The position numbers were made by a program, and so were the translations under genes. Under the pieces are notes generated by a model, which saw nothing but the letters and a program-made list of their open reading frames with translations, did not search any database and was not told where the DNA came from. This document shows positions 19,427 through 30,243 of a DNA stretch of 57,016 bases, piece after piece; within the stretch, counting starts at the first letter, position 1; the number at the start of each line of letters is the position of its first letter. The stretch spans positions 1 through 57,016 of the forward strand of contig JAVETN010000015.1 in the NCBI GenBank assembly GCA_034006035.1, written 5' to 3'. This DNA is from Desulforegulaceae bacterium. GTDB lineage: Bacteria; Desulfobacterota; Desulfobacteria; Desulfobacterales; JACKCP01.

Positions 19427-20326
19427 CTAATTCCTTGGGTGTGATTTGTCGTAAACTTCCATTAATCTATCCATGGTGACATGGGTGTACTTTTGTGTGG
19501 TTGAAAGGCTTTTATGATTTAAAAACTCCTGAATAAATCTTAAATCAGCCCCGTTATCAAGCATATGGGTTGCAAAACTATGCCTTATTTTATGGGGAGA
19601 GGTTTTAAAATGAAGCCCGGCTTTTAATATAAGTGCATCAAGAATTCTTGCAATGGATCTTGCTCTTATTCTTGTTTTAAATCTGTTTAAAAAAAGAGCT
19701 CCTTCAAGTTTTTTATTAATTTCCATTTCAACAAGCTCAATATAGTCTTTAACAAATTTTAAAGCCTTTGAAGAACAAGGAATTATTCTTTCCTTTCTTC
19801 CTTTTCCAAAAACTTTTATAAATCCAGAATCAAAAATATCATCAACATTTAAACCAACAAGCTCAGACACCCTTATTCCTGTTGAATACATCAATTCAAA
19901 AACAGCCTTATTTCTTGCATCAAGCCAGGTTTTTACAGAAATAGAATCAAGAAAATAAAACATATCGTCAATTCCAATAAAAGAAGGAATTGTTTGCGGA
20001 AGCTTTGGAAGGCTTATCCCTGTACATGGATTTTTCTTTACCAGATCTATTTTAAGAAGATAATTGTAAAAAGAAGCAAGAGAAGCAATTTTTCTTCTAA
20101 TTGAAGAAGGCTTATATTTTTTTGAATGGAGAAAATAAAGGTAATTCCTAACCTGATCCTTTTCTATATCTTCAGGATTTAACTGACTGAAATTATTTTT
20201 AATATAGAAATAAAAGTCTTTTAAATCCCTGTGATATCCTGTGATTGTATGGGCACTTGAATTCTTTTCCGTTTCAAGAAAAGACAAAAATTTTAAAACA
20301 AGTTGATTCCATTCCTGATTTTCCAT
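19427..20326 (-). CDS. xerC: tyrosine recombinase XerC
   Basis: 299 residues from the ATG at 20326; a TTG nine bases earlier (20335) is also possible. N-terminal SAM-like core-binding domain (1-95), then the catalytic domain with all active residues: Arg in TGIRVSEL (about 152), Lys in the GKGRKER turn, [12 protein letters not shown], and Tyr in STTQKYTH. The enzyme resolves chromosome dimers at dif with a partner Xer protein and FtsK. It starts 5 bases after the HAD gene and leads into hslVU. Confidence 0.92.
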   Translation of the reverse strand: MENQEWNQLVLKFLSFLETEKNSSAHTITGYHRDLKDFYFYIKNNFSQLNPEDIEKDQVRNYLYFLHSKKYKPSSIRRKIASLASFYNYLLKIDLVKKNPCTGISLPKLPQTIPSFIGIDDMFYFLDSISVKTWLDARNKAVFELMYSTGIRVSELVGLNVDDIFDSGFIKVFGKGRKERIIPCSSKALKFVKDYIELVEMEINKKLEGALFLNRFKTRIRARSIARILDALILKAGLHFKTSPHKIRHSFATHMLDNGADLRFIQEFLNHKSLSTTQKYTHVTMDRLMEVYDKSHPRN

Positions 20327-20331
20327 TTTAA

Positions 20332-20907
20332 TCAACCAAAAAGGTTTGAAATTTCAGACCAGGATTTTACTTCAATAAAATCATTTGGAAGTCTGTTCCA
20401 GGGCTGTACAAAAACAATGGGCTCAAATCCTTCTTCCTTTAAATGGAAACAGGTTTCTATCCTGTCTTCGATAAGGTGTTTTTTATTAAAATCATGCAAA
20501 GCCTTTGTTTTTGAATTGAAATCTCCGGTTGCAACAACCTCAAATTTTTTTTCATTAATGTTAAGATAGTGGTTAACCCAGAGTTCAACAGGTTTTTTTT
20601 CAGGTCTTGCTGTTATAATTAAAAGTTTTTCCCCTGATTCAACAAAATTTGTTAAAACATCAACAGCACCTTTAATGGGCTTTAGAAACTTATAACAATC
20701 CTCACTGATTATTTTAAATCCTATGTCCATTAAAACCTCATCTGAAACATCAAGGCATTTTCTAAGATCATAATTGGTAATATCTGAAATTGAAATATCC
20801 CCTCTATCATAGTCTTTTTTTAAAAGAGACACAAAAAGTGTCATTGTATCAGCTATTACTCCGTCAAAATCAAAGGCAATTTCTTCCCTGTCTATTTTAA
20901 TTTTCAC
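20332..20907 (-). CDS. HAD-superfamily phosphatase
   Basis: 191 residues. Motif I is DFDGVIAD (residues 13-20, nucleophile and acid Asp), motif II is the ITAR stretch near 98, motif III a Lys, and motif IV HLIEDR near 145. The size and cap suggest a 5'-nucleotidase (NT5C-like) or other small-molecule phosphatase; the substrate cannot be read. It is the first gene of the run leading into xerC and the arg genes. Confidence 0.8.
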   Translation of the reverse strand: MKIKIDREEIAFDFDGVIADTMTLFVSLLKKDYDRGDISISDITNYDLRKCLDVSDEVLMDIGFKIISEDCYKFLKPIKGAVDVLTNFVESGEKLLIITARPEKKPVELWVNHYLNINEKKFEVVATGDFNSKTKALHDFNKKHLIEDRIETCFHLKEEGFEPIVFVQPWNRLPNDFIEVKSWSEISNLFG

Positions 20908-20999
20908 TTTTTTCCCTAAAAACTTTATTAAATGGTTAAATAAAACAAAACTTATTCACATAAACCTGGAGTGTCAATTAAATATATCTTAATTTAATA

Positions 21000-21027
21000 T
21001 TGACTGAATTTTAAATTAACAGATAAT
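21000..21027 (+). promoter_or_regulatory. candidate manC promoter
   Basis: TTGACT (21000-21005), a 16-base spacer and GATAAT (21022-21027), in the 198-base gap between the divergent HAD gene and manC. It predicts a 5' UTR of about 72 nt. No operator is evident. Confidence 0.5.
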
Positions 21028-21105
21028 AATTATAAATTGATCTGTTCATTTAAGAAGTTAATCCTTAAAAAATAAATTACAAATTATAAAAGCAATGGAG
21101 AAATT

Positions 21106-22521
21106 ATGCTTATTCCAGTAATTCTAGCCGGTGGTTCAGGTACAAGGCTCTGGCCTCTTTCAAGAAGACTGTATCCAAAACAGCTAATTGAACTTACATC
21201 TACAAAAACCATGCTTCAGGAAACAATTTTAAGGCTGGAAAACATAGAAAATCTTTCAGACCCTATAATAATCTGCAATGAAGACCATAGATTTATGGTT
21301 GCAGAACAATTAAGGCAGATCAATATAAACAATCCTTCAATAATTTTAGAGCCAATTGCCAAAAACACAGCTCCTGCAATAGCGGTTTCAGCAGTAAAAG
21401 CACTTGAACTTGACTTGGACCCCACTTTAATTGTTCTTCCAGCTGATCATTATATAGGAGATATGGAAACCTTTAAAGAAAGTATTAAAACCGGATATGA
21501 GGCTGCAGAAAAAAATCTTGTAATAACATTTGGAATTGTTCCTTCCTCTCCTGAAACAGGTTATGGATATATTAAAAAAGGATCTTCAGTATCAGGGGCT
21601 GTTTCCATGGTTGATAAATTTGTTGAAAAACCTGACCTTGAAACTGCAAAAAAATATCTTGAATCAGGTAAGTATTTATGGAACAGCGGAATGTTTATTT
21701 TCAAAGCAAAAACAATTATTGAAGAATTTGAAAAAAACTCTCCTGAAATTTTAAAATGTGCAAAAGCCGCTGTTAAAAAAGGGCAGACAGATCTTGACTT
21801 TATGAGGCTTGATAAGGAAAGCTTCAGCCTTTCACCTGAAGATTCAATAGATTATGCAATAATGGAAAAAACAACCCGGGCTGCTGTAATTCCAATTTCA
21901 TGCCAATGGAATGATCTTGGGTCTTTTGAAGCTTTATGGCAGACAAAAGAAAAAGATGAAAACAACAATGTCACTTCAGGAGATGTTTATCTTTCAGATG
22001 TAAAAAACTCTTATCTTCATTCCACCTCAAGAATTGTTGCAGCTGTTGGAGTTGAAAATCATGTTATAATTGAAACCTCAGATGCTGTTCTTGTTGCATC
22101 AAGGGATAAGGTTCAGGATGTTAAAAAAATAGTTGACCAGCTTAAAAAAGACAAAAGAGATGAACCTGATATTCACAAAACAGTTTACAGACCCTGGGGA
22201 AATTACGAAACAATTGATATTTCAGAAAGATTTCAGGTTAAAAGACTTACAGTAAAACCCGGAGAAAAACTTTCAGCACAAAAACATCACCATAGAGCAG
22301 AACACTGGGTTGTGGTGAAAGGAACTGCTGTTGTTACAAGGGGAGAAGATGAAATTCTTTTAAAAGAAGATGAGTCAATTTATATTCCACTTGGAACTTT
22401 GCACAGACTTTATAATCCAGGTAAAATTCCCCTTGAAATAGTTGAAGTTCAATCTGGAAGCTATCTTGGGGAAGACGATATTGTAAGATTTGATGATATT
22501 TACGGAAGATCACCCAAATAA
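21106..22521 (+). CDS. manC: mannose-1-phosphate guanylyltransferase / mannose-6-phosphate isomerase
   Basis: 471 residues, bifunctional AlgA/ManC type. The N-terminal nucleotidyltransferase has GGSGTRLWPLSR (residues 8-19) and a FVEKP motif; the C-terminal cupin-type isomerase has RPWGNYE, QKHHHRAEHW (metal-binding His) and a P-L-G-T-L-H-R segment. It produces GDP-mannose for exopolysaccharide or LPS sugars. No other sugar-nucleotide gene is nearby. The ATG has AATGGAG upstream (GGAG, 6-base spacing). Confidence 0.93.
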   Translation: MLIPVILAGGSGTRLWPLSRRLYPKQLIELTSTKTMLQETILRLENIENLSDPIIICNEDHRFMVAEQLRQININNPSIILEPIAKNTAPAIAVSAVKALELDLDPTLIVLPADHYIGDMETFKESIKTGYEAAEKNLVITFGIVPSSPETGYGYIKKGSSVSGAVSMVDKFVEKPDLETAKKYLESGKYLWNSGMFIFKAKTIIEEFEKNSPEILKCAKAAVKKGQTDLDFMRLDKESFSLSPEDSIDYAIMEKTTRAAVIPISCQWNDLGSFEALWQTKEKDENNNVTSGDVYLSDVKNSYLHSTSRIVAAVGVENHVIIETSDAVLVASRDKVQDVKKIVDQLKKDKRDEPDIHKTVYRPWGNYETIDISERFQVKRLTVKPGEKLSAQKHHHRAEHWVVVKGTAVVTRGEDEILLKEDESIYIPLGTLHRLYNPGKIPLEIVEVQSGSYLGEDDIVRFDDIYGRSPK

Positions 22522-22535
22522 AATTATTTAATAAA

Positions 22536-22562
22536 TTTAAGGGATAAATTTTATCCCTTAAA
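22536..22562 (+). terminator. bidirectional hairpin between manC and the SGNH gene
   Basis: Perfect inverted repeat TTTAAGGGATAA / TTATCCCTTAAA with a 3-base loop region. The convergent position suggests it ends both transcripts, although the T tract is weak on both strands. Confidence 0.55.
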
Positions 22563-22585
22563 CCAAAGCAGGTTCCAATTATTAT

Positions 22586-23200
22586 TTATTGGTTTTTCTT
22601 AATATAATCAGCGTAAAATGAGCCAATAAATTCCTGTCCACAATTATTTGGATGAATATCTATTGCCAAATTATCATAATAAATTCCACCCCTGGGATCA
22701 AAATCAGGCTGATTTATAAGACTTTCAATAAAAAAAGAGGATTTAAAATCAAATTTTTTGGCAATTTCTGAGATTTTATGGCTTAGATAAAGAGCTCTTT
22801 TTTGTTCTATTCCGCCTTGTTCAAAAGGAGGAAAACCACACCAAATAAGATTTAAGCCCATTTTATGAAGTTTTTCAAAAAGAATAAAATACTGGTCAAA
22901 AAAATCAGCTTCACCCATTGAATAAGGATATCTTAAAATCCCGTTTTCATCAAAGTGGTTTGCTCCCACGCACAAAAACAAAATATCTGGAAAATATTTA
23001 TTAAAAAGACTGGCTGATAATTTTATCAAATCAAAAACACCTGCTCCTGGAAATCCCAGGGGATTTTCTCGTCCCTTGAAAACAGGTTTTATTCCTGATT
23101 GTTTTTCAAAAACCCTGAAACACCTTGATTCATAATCTGTTTGATATCCATAAAAAATAGAATCTCCAAAAAAACCTGAACTTAAATCCTTATTTACCAT
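22586..23200 (-). CDS. SGNH/GDSL-family hydrolase
   Basis: 204 residues. Block I Ser in FFGDSIFYG (about 14), block III Asn in CVGANHF (about 78), and the catalytic Asp-His in AIDIHPN (about 181-187). These residues define the SGNH serine esterase/lipase fold. No signal peptide, so probably cytosolic. The substrate (acyl ester, carbohydrate acetyl or thioester) is unknown. It is convergent with manC and follows the aminotransferase in the same direction without close spacing. Confidence 0.75.
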   Translation of the reverse strand: MVNKDLSSGFFGDSIFYGYQTDYESRCFRVFEKQSGIKPVFKGRENPLGFPGAGVFDLIKLSASLFNKYFPDILFLCVGANHFDENGILRYPYSMGEADFFDQYFILFEKLHKMGLNLIWCGFPPFEQGGIEQKRALYLSHKISEIAKKFDFKSSFFIESLINQPDFDPRGGIYYDNLAIDIHPNNCGQEFIGSFYADYIKKNQ

Positions 23201-23295
23201 TTTAAATCTCTTTTAAACAAAATTATCTTGAACCCATTAAGATTGAATTTTTATTGTAGTTTTTCAGCCTGATATTAAAAACTGATAGCTTAAAT

Positions 23296-23326
23296 ATATT
23301 TTGCCGATAAAAAACCGGCAAAATAT
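23296..23326 (-). terminator. terminator of the tgt-aminotransferase unit
   Basis: ATATTTTGCCG (23296-23306) and CGGCAAAATAT (23316-23326) form an 11-base stem 9 bases after the aminotransferase stop codon, with TATTTAAG-type T-rich sequence after it on the minus strand. Confidence 0.65.
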
Positions 23327-23335
23327 AGATAAATC

Positions 23336-24520
23336 TTATTTTTTACATTTATCAATTGCAGCTTTAAATCCCTTGATGGAATTTTCAATAACAGAATCTG
23401 AAACACAAAATGACAACCTGAAATGTCCTGGTACTCCAAATCCTGAACCCGGAACTGCCAGCACTTTTTCTTCCTGAAGAATTTTAACGAACTCAACATC
23501 GTCTGCTATGGGAGATTTTGGGAAAAGGAAAAAAGCTCCTTTGGGCTCAACAAAATCATAACCAGCTTCCCTTAACCCATCACATAAAATCTGTTTTTTT
23601 CTTTCATAGGCTTCAATATCTACCTTGGCACCCTGAATTTTTGCAACAACTCTTTGCATAAGTCCGGGAGCATTTACAAAACCAAGAATTCTATTGCATA
23701 ATGCCATTCCATTAAACAGCTTCTCTTTGTCATCTGCTGTTGGTGAAATTGCAATATAACCTATTCTTTCCCCTGCCAAAGACAGCTCTTTAGAGTATGA
23801 ACTTGCTACTATTGAATTTTTATATGCTCTTAAAACACCTGGAACCACAATATTATCAAAAGCAATTCTTCTATAGGGCTCATCAGAAATAAGATAAATT
23901 ACTTTTCCAAACTCTTTACTTTTGGCTTCAAGAATCTCACCAAGTTTATCTAGTTCTTCTTTTGAGTAAATTACACCTGAAGGGTTGTTGGGTGAGTTTA
24001 TCAAAAGGGCTCTGGTATCTTTTTTAATAGCTTTTTCTATTTCATTGAAATCAAGACCAAAGCTTTTGGTTGAAGGAACAGTAACAAGCTCTCCCCCGTG
24101 GTTATCTAGGTAAAAATCATATTCAACAAAATAAGGCTTTGAAACCACAACCTTTTCACCTGGATTTAAAATGGTTTTTAAAGTTACATTCAAAGCTCCT
24201 GCAGCACCGCAGGTCATTAGAATTTCATTTTCTGTTAAAGAAACTTCTTGATCAACAGAAGCAGATTTTGCAATTTCTGCTCTTACCTGGGGATAACCCG
24301 GATTTGGCATATATCCGTGAATTCCTTCGGTTTCTACAGCAGCTTCAACCATAAGAGCTTCCTGAAATTCTTTTGGAGGAGGAAGATTCGGGTTTCCAAG
24401 GCTTAGGTCAAATACCTTATCAGCTCCGTATTTTGCCTTCATTCTTGCACCTTCTTCAAACATTTTTCTTATCCAGGATGATTTCCCCATAAAAGACTCA
24501 ATTTTTTCAGCTACAGCCAT
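23336..24520 (-). CDS. class I/II PLP-dependent aminotransferase
   Basis: 394 residues. The PLP Schiff-base Lys is in SSYSKELSLAGERIGY (about residue 242); NSPNNPSG (about 174-181) contacts the cofactor and RLSFC near the end carries the substrate-carboxylate Arg. It resembles the aspartate-type class I aminotransferases (subgroup I-gamma); alanine or glutamate as amino donor is also possible. It lies 14 bases after tgt in the same unit, ending at a hairpin. Confidence 0.88.
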   Translation of the reverse strand: MAVAEKIESFMGKSSWIRKMFEEGARMKAKYGADKVFDLSLGNPNLPPPKEFQEALMVEAAVETEGIHGYMPNPGYPQVRAEIAKSASVDQEVSLTENEILMTCGAAGALNVTLKTILNPGEKVVVSKPYFVEYDFYLDNHGGELVTVPSTKSFGLDFNEIEKAIKKDTRALLINSPNNPSGVIYSKEELDKLGEILEAKSKEFGKVIYLISDEPYRRIAFDNIVVPGVLRAYKNSIVASSYSKELSLAGERIGYIAISPTADDKEKLFNGMALCNRILGFVNAPGLMQRVVAKIQGAKVDIEAYERKKQILCDGLREAGYDFVEPKGAFFLFPKSPIADDVEFVKILQEEKVLAVPGSGFGVPGHFRLSFCVSDSVIENSIKGFKAAIDKCKK

Positions 24521-24534
24521 ATTTCCTCCTTTAA

Positions 24535-25677
<1,143 letters not shown>

Positions 25678-25742
25678 TTACTCCAAAATTCATTAAATTT
25701 AAAATTCACTTACTTTTCAGTATAATTTAAAAGATTGTCAGT

Positions 25743-26813
25743 TTAAATCCTGGTTTCTAAAAACATAGAATCCCCATAACTAAAAAAACGATATTGATTT
25801 TCCACAGCTTCTTTATAAGCTTTTTTAATAATATCAAAACCTGCAAAAGCAGAAACAAGCATTAGCAGGGTACTTTTTGGAAGATGAAAATTGGTTATTA
25901 TTGAATCAACAATTTTAAATTTATAACCTGGATATATATAAAGATCACAACAGCCTTCACCTGAACTTATAAATCCATTGTTTTCACAGGCAAATTCTAA
26001 AGTCCTCACACTTGTTGTACCAACAGCAATAATTCTTTTTCCTTTTTTAACAGCTTCATTTATTTTTAATGCATTTTCTTTGTCTATAAAATACTTTTCT
26101 CTATGAATATTATGTTCTCTTATATCATCGCATTCAACAGGACTGAAAGTTCCATATCCTACATATAAAGTTATTTCTGCAAAATCAGCACCTTTATTTC
26201 TTATTTTTTTCATAAGCTCATCAGTGAAATGTAGCCCTGCTGTGGGAGCTGCTGCTGCTCCTTTATTTTTTGCATAAACAGTTTGATATCTGAACTTATC
26301 AGATTCTAAGTTTTTTTTATTTTCTCTTTTAATATATGGAGGAAGCGGAAGTTCACCTGCAGTATCTATTTCTTTTAAAATATCATTTTTACTTTTAAAT
26401 AAAATTTTTACTTTTTTACCATCAATTTCTTTTACTTCTGCAGTTAAATTCTCTGTGATAAAAATTTTTGAGTTTATTTTAGGCCTTCTTGAAGCTCTTA
26501 CTAAACAAAAACATTCAAATACAGCTTTTTTTTCTAAAGACTTTAAACCTTCAAGGTAATCTAAAATAAGAATTTCTACCTTACCACCGGACTCTTTTTT
26601 ACCAAACAGCCTGGCAGGTACTACTTTAGTATTATTTATAACAAGAAGATCATTTTCAGATAAAAAAGAACATATATCCTGAAATTTTAAATGCTTAAAG
26701 CTTTTATTGTTTCCGGGAACATAAAAAAGTCTTGACTGGTCTCTTTTTTCAGCAGGATTTTGAGCAATTAAGTTTTGAGGAAGATAAAAATCATAATCAT
26801 TAATGGAATACAT
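25743..26813 (-). CDS. queA: S-adenosylmethionine:tRNA ribosyltransferase-isomerase
   Basis: 356 residues. Forms epoxyqueuosine from preQ1-tRNA using the ribosyl group of SAM. N-terminal YDFYLPQNLIAQNPAEKRDQSRL, the AAPTAGLHF motif (about 188-196), VGYGTF and the C-terminal NFHLPKSTLLMLVSAF (about 313-328) are hallmarks. It precedes tgt, the next enzyme target in the same pathway. Confidence 0.97.
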   Translation of the reverse strand: MYSINDYDFYLPQNLIAQNPAEKRDQSRLFYVPGNNKSFKHLKFQDICSFLSENDLLVINNTKVVPARLFGKKESGGKVEILILDYLEGLKSLEKKAVFECFCLVRASRRPKINSKIFITENLTAEVKEIDGKKVKILFKSKNDILKEIDTAGELPLPPYIKRENKKNLESDKFRYQTVYAKNKGAAAAPTAGLHFTDELMKKIRNKGADFAEITLYVGYGTFSPVECDDIREHNIHREKYFIDKENALKINEAVKKGKRIIAVGTTSVRTLEFACENNGFISSGEGCCDLYIYPGYKFKIVDSIITNFHLPKSTLLMLVSAFAGFDIIKKAYKEAVENQYRFFSYGDSMFLETRI

Positions 26814-26845
26814 TTAACTATGCCGTAGTTTTATGAATTAAAAAA

Positions 26846-26873
26846 GGGAGAATGGAAATTTATCCATTCTCCC
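26846..26873 (-). terminator. intrinsic terminator of hppA
   Basis: GGGAGAATGGA (26846-26856) pairs with TCCATTCTCCC (26863-26873) in an 11-base stem with a 6-base loop. On the minus strand five T follow. It ends the hppA unit before queA. Confidence 0.85.
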
Positions 26874-26913
26874 CAAAATACTTACTAAGACCTTAATCTA
26901 GATAAACCTAGGA

Positions 26914-28926
26914 TTAGATAAGGAATGGTACCATAAGAACTGCAACAACGTTGATGATTTTGATCATTGGGTTGATTGCAGGACCAGCTGTATCTTTGTA
27001 CGGGTCACCTACGGTGTCACCGGTAACAGCTGCTCTATGAGCATCACTTCCCTTACCGCCCAAGTTATCATCTTCAATATACTTTTTAGCGTTATCCCAT
27101 GCTGCACCACCAGTTGCCATTGAGATAGCAACAAAAATACCAGTAACGATGGAACCGATAAGAAGACCGCCAAGAGCAACTTCACCAAGAAGAAAACCAA
27201 CAATAATTGGTGCAAAAACTGGTAGAAGCGCTGGAACTATCATTTCTTTAAGAGCAAAACGAGTTACAATGTCAACACATGCTGCATAATCAGGCTTTGC
27301 TGTGTAATCCATAATTCCTGGGATTTCACGGAACTGACGACGAACTTCTTCTACAACAGCACCACCAGCACGACCAACAGCATTCATTGCTATTGAAGCA
27401 AAAAGGTAAGGTAGAAGTCCACCAAGGAAAAGACCAATCAGAACGTCAACGTTGGAAAGGTCAAATACCATTCTTACTCCATCACCGCCCTGGATAGCAA
27501 ATTCTTCAACGTAGCAGGCAAAAAGTACAAGGGCTGCAAGACCAGCAGAACCAATTGCATAACCTTTTGTAACTGCTTTAGTTGTGTTACCAACAGCGTC
27601 AAGAGCGTCTGTTGTTTCACGAACTGAATCTTCAAGCTCAGCCATTTCAGCAATACCGCCGGCGTTATCTGTAATTGGGCCGTAAGCATCAATAGCGATA
27701 ACCATACCAGTCATGGAAAGCATTGCAACAGCTGCAATTGCGATACCGATTAGACCTGCAAAGTAGTTTGCAACACCAATAGCAATACAAATTGCAATAA
27801 CAGGAGCAGCAGTTGACTGCATTGAAACTGCAAGGCCAGCAATAATGTTGGTTCCGTGACCTGTTACAGAAGCCTGTGCAATATCTTTAACTGGCTTGTA
27901 AATACCTGTATAATACTCAGTGATAATAACAATAACAACTGTAAGGATAAGTCCTACAAGGGTACAATAGTAAATTTCCATTGCTGGCTCATCAATACCT
28001 ACAACAAATTGCTTACATGCAAAATAGAAAGCTATGGCTGCAAGAATAGCTGCACCAAACATTCCTTTGTAAAGAGCACCCATTATATAATCGCTGCCTT
28101 TTCCAAGACGAACAAAAAAGCTTGCAACTATTGATGCGATGATTGAAATTGCACCAAGGATAAGTGGGAAAAGAACTATTTCAGAATCTCCGCCATACTG
28201 AAGGCTGAGTAGAAGCATAGCAGCAACAATAGTAACTGCGTATGTTTCAAAAAGGTCAGCTGCCATACCAGCACAGTCACCAACGTTATCACCAACGTTA
28301 TCAGCAATAGTAGCAGGGTTTCTTGGATCATCTTCAGGAATACCAGCTTCAACTTTACCAACAAGGTCAGCACCAACGTCAGCACCTTTTGTAAAGATAC
28401 CGCCGCCAAGACGTGCAAAGATAGAAATAAGAGAACCACCAAAACCAAGAGCTACAAGAGGTCCAACTTCTCCAGTTACTGTGTAAAAACCACCAACTGA
28501 AGCAAGAGCAAGACCAGCAACAATCATACCGGTAACAGTACCACCCTTAAAAGAAAGGGAAAGACCTGCGTTAAGTCCGTTTCTTGAGGCTTCTGCTGTT
28601 CTTACGTTAGCAATAACTGAAACTCTCATTCCAATGTAGCCTGCTAAAAAAGAAGCTACAGCACCAATTACAAATCCTACTGCATTCAATAAACCAAGAG
28701 CAAAGAAAAGAACTACTGTGATTATCGCACCAACAACTGCCATAGTTCTAAGCTGACGGTTTAGATAAGCAATAGCACCTTCTTGAATAGCGGCAGCAAT
28801 TTCCTGCATTTTTGCGTTTCCAGCAGGAGCTCCCTTAACGACACCAGCAAGTATCAAAGAAAAAAGGATACCTGCGACCCCTACTAATGTACAAGTAAGA
28901 GCCAAGTTTGACATCACGAATTCCAT
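26914..28926 (-). CDS. hppA: membrane-bound proton-translocating pyrophosphatase
   Basis: 670 residues with about 16 transmembrane segments. Couples PPi hydrolysis to H+ pumping. Catalytic Asp-rich loops are intact: [12 protein letters not shown] and [12 protein letters not shown] (about 180-220) and the C-terminal KKYIED and [10 protein letters not shown]. The subfamily-determining position reads GNTTKA (Lys at about 450); K+-dependent pumps have Ala there, so this is the K+-independent, H+-type. Strong AGGAGG before the ATG and a codon choice more uniform than its neighbours suggest high expression. It follows pth by 25 bases and has its own terminator. Confidence 0.96.
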   Translation of the reverse strand: MEFVMSNLALTCTLVGVAGILFSLILAGVVKGAPAGNAKMQEIAAAIQEGAIAYLNRQLRTMAVVGAIITVVLFFALGLLNAVGFVIGAVASFLAGYIGMRVSVIANVRTAEASRNGLNAGLSLSFKGGTVTGMIVAGLALASVGGFYTVTGEVGPLVALGFGGSLISIFARLGGGIFTKGADVGADLVGKVEAGIPEDDPRNPATIADNVGDNVGDCAGMAADLFETYAVTIVAAMLLLSLQYGGDSEIVLFPLILGAISIIASIVASFFVRLGKGSDYIMGALYKGMFGAAILAAIAFYFACKQFVVGIDEPAMEIYYCTLVGLILTVVIVIITEYYTGIYKPVKDIAQASVTGHGTNIIAGLAVSMQSTAAPVIAICIAIGVANYFAGLIGIAIAAVAMLSMTGMVIAIDAYGPITDNAGGIAEMAELEDSVRETTDALDAVGNTTKAVTKGYAIGSAGLAALVLFACYVEEFAIQGGDGVRMVFDLSNVDVLIGLFLGGLLPYLFASIAMNAVGRAGGAVVEEVRRQFREIPGIMDYTAKPDYAACVDIVTRFALKEMIVPALLPVFAPIIVGFLLGEVALGGLLIGSIVTGIFVAISMATGGAAWDNAKKYIEDDNLGGKGSDAHRAAVTGDTVGDPYKDTAGPAINPMIKIINVVAVLMVPFLI

Positions 28927-28951
28927 ACAATCCTCCTTAAAAAAGTTAAAA

Positions 28952-29524
28952 CTACTTATTAAAATTATTCATACATGCCGTATAACCGTTGAAAATTATT
29001 TCTTCTGCGGCTTCTGCGGCTTTTTCAATCCCGTTATTTATTAATTCAATTTCATTTTTATCAAAATCATGAAGAACATATGAAACAACTTGTTCCCTTC
29101 GCTCAGGCCGGCCTATTCCAAGCTTGATTCTTCCAAACCGGTCAGTTCCCAAATTTTCTATTATTGATTTGACTCCGTTATGGCCACCGGCTCCACCATG
29201 TTTCCTAATACGTATTTTCCCTGGTGGCAAGTCTAAATCATCATAAGCAACAATTATTCTTGAAATGTCAACATCAAAATAGTTTGAAATTTCTCTTAAG
29301 GGAAACCCACTTTTATTCATATAAGAGAAAGGTTTGAGAAGAATAATGTCAACATTTCCTCTCTTGCCTTTCCCAAAAATTCCATTAAATTTTTTCTTAT
29401 CAACAGAAATATTAAACAATTCAGAAAGCCTGTCAATAAGTTTAAATCCTAGATTGTGCCTGTTACCTTCATAACTTTGCCCGGGATTTCCAAGGCCGGC
29501 AACAAGCCATATTTTATCAGACAT
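28952..29524 (-). CDS. pth: peptidyl-tRNA hydrolase
   Basis: 190 residues. Recycles tRNA from dropped-off peptidyl-t[21 protein letters not shown] (about 10-27) contains the catalytic His23-type residue, with [10 protein letters not shown] (about 62-71) and the base Asp region [24 protein letters not shown] (two parts, about 95-118). It follows L25 by 29 bases in the standard prs-rplY-pth order. Confidence 0.96.
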   Translation of the reverse strand: MSDKIWLVAGLGNPGQSYEGNRHNLGFKLIDRLSELFNISVDKKKFNGIFGKGKRGNVDIILLKPFSYMNKSGFPLREISNYFDVDISRIIVAYDDLDLPPGKIRIRKHGGAGGHNGVKSIIENLGTDRFGRIKLGIGRPERREQVVSYVLHDFDKNEIELINNGIEKAAEAAEEIIFNGYTACMNNFNK

Positions 29525-29553
29525 TTGTCCTGACTGCTTAGAAAGTTAAAAAA

Positions 29554-30219
29554 TTAGTCTTCAGTTGCTTCTGTTTCTTCTTCAGCTGACTCTTCAGTTT
29601 CTTCTCCGTCTTCTAGGCCTTCTAGATCTTCATCAAGCTCTTCTTCTTCAGGCTCTTCAGCATCAGGAGCTACAATTGTAAGAACTGTATAGTTAACCTC
29701 TTTATCAACTTCAACTTCAGGGCCAAACTCAATTTCTTCAATATGAACAGCATCTCCAAGCTCAAGCTCAGACACGTCGATTTTAACTGATTCAGGAATA
29801 TTATCAGCTGTACAGCGAACGTCAATTTCTCTTCTTAGAATCTGAAGCATTCCACCGTTTTCAATACCAGGGCATTCTTCTTCACCAAAAACTTCAACAG
29901 GAACTCTAAAATCAAGCACCTGGTCTTTTTCAATGGTAAGAAAATCAGCATGAAGAAACTTACCGCTGACAACATCAGCCTGGAGTTCCTTGATCATTGC
30001 CTGGTAAGTATTGGAGCCAAGAGCAACTTTAAGAAAAACTTCCATTGTATCTGTTTTTTTAATTGCCTTTTCAAGGTCAATAGTATTTACCGAAACAGGT
30101 AATGCTTCGGTTTTTCTTCCGTAGATAACAGCTGGAATTCTTTTATCTCTTCTCAGAGCTTTGCCTGCCTGTTTCCCTGTTTCTTTTCTTTCCAATGCTT
30201 CAATCTCTATAAATTTCAA
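29554..30219 (-). CDS. rplY: 50S ribosomal protein L25/general stress protein Ctc
   Basis: 221 residues, longer than E. coli L25 (94), of the CTC type with an L25 5S-rRNA-binding domain (about 1-90), a TL5-like beta domain (about 95-185) and an extremely acidic tail (Glu/Asp-rich, about 186-221). It binds 5S rRNA in the large subunit. It is followed by pth and preceded by prs. Confidence 0.94.
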   Translation of the reverse strand: MKFIEIEALERKETGKQAGKALRRDKRIPAVIYGRKTEALPVSVNTIDLEKAIKKTDTMEVFLKVALGSNTYQAMIKELQADVVSGKFLHADFLTIEKDQVLDFRVPVEVFGEEECPGIENGGMLQILRREIDVRCTADNIPESVKIDVSELELGDAVHIEEIEFGPEVEVDKEVNYTVLTIVAPDAEEPEEEELDEDLEGLEDGEETEESAEEETEATED

Positions 30220-30243
30220 CTTTAACTCCTTGATTTTTCTTGA

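Noticed and set aside
27009..28448. Several frames inside hppA on both strands (68-92 codons)
   Set aside because: Leu/Val/Thr-rich shadows of a membrane protein gene.
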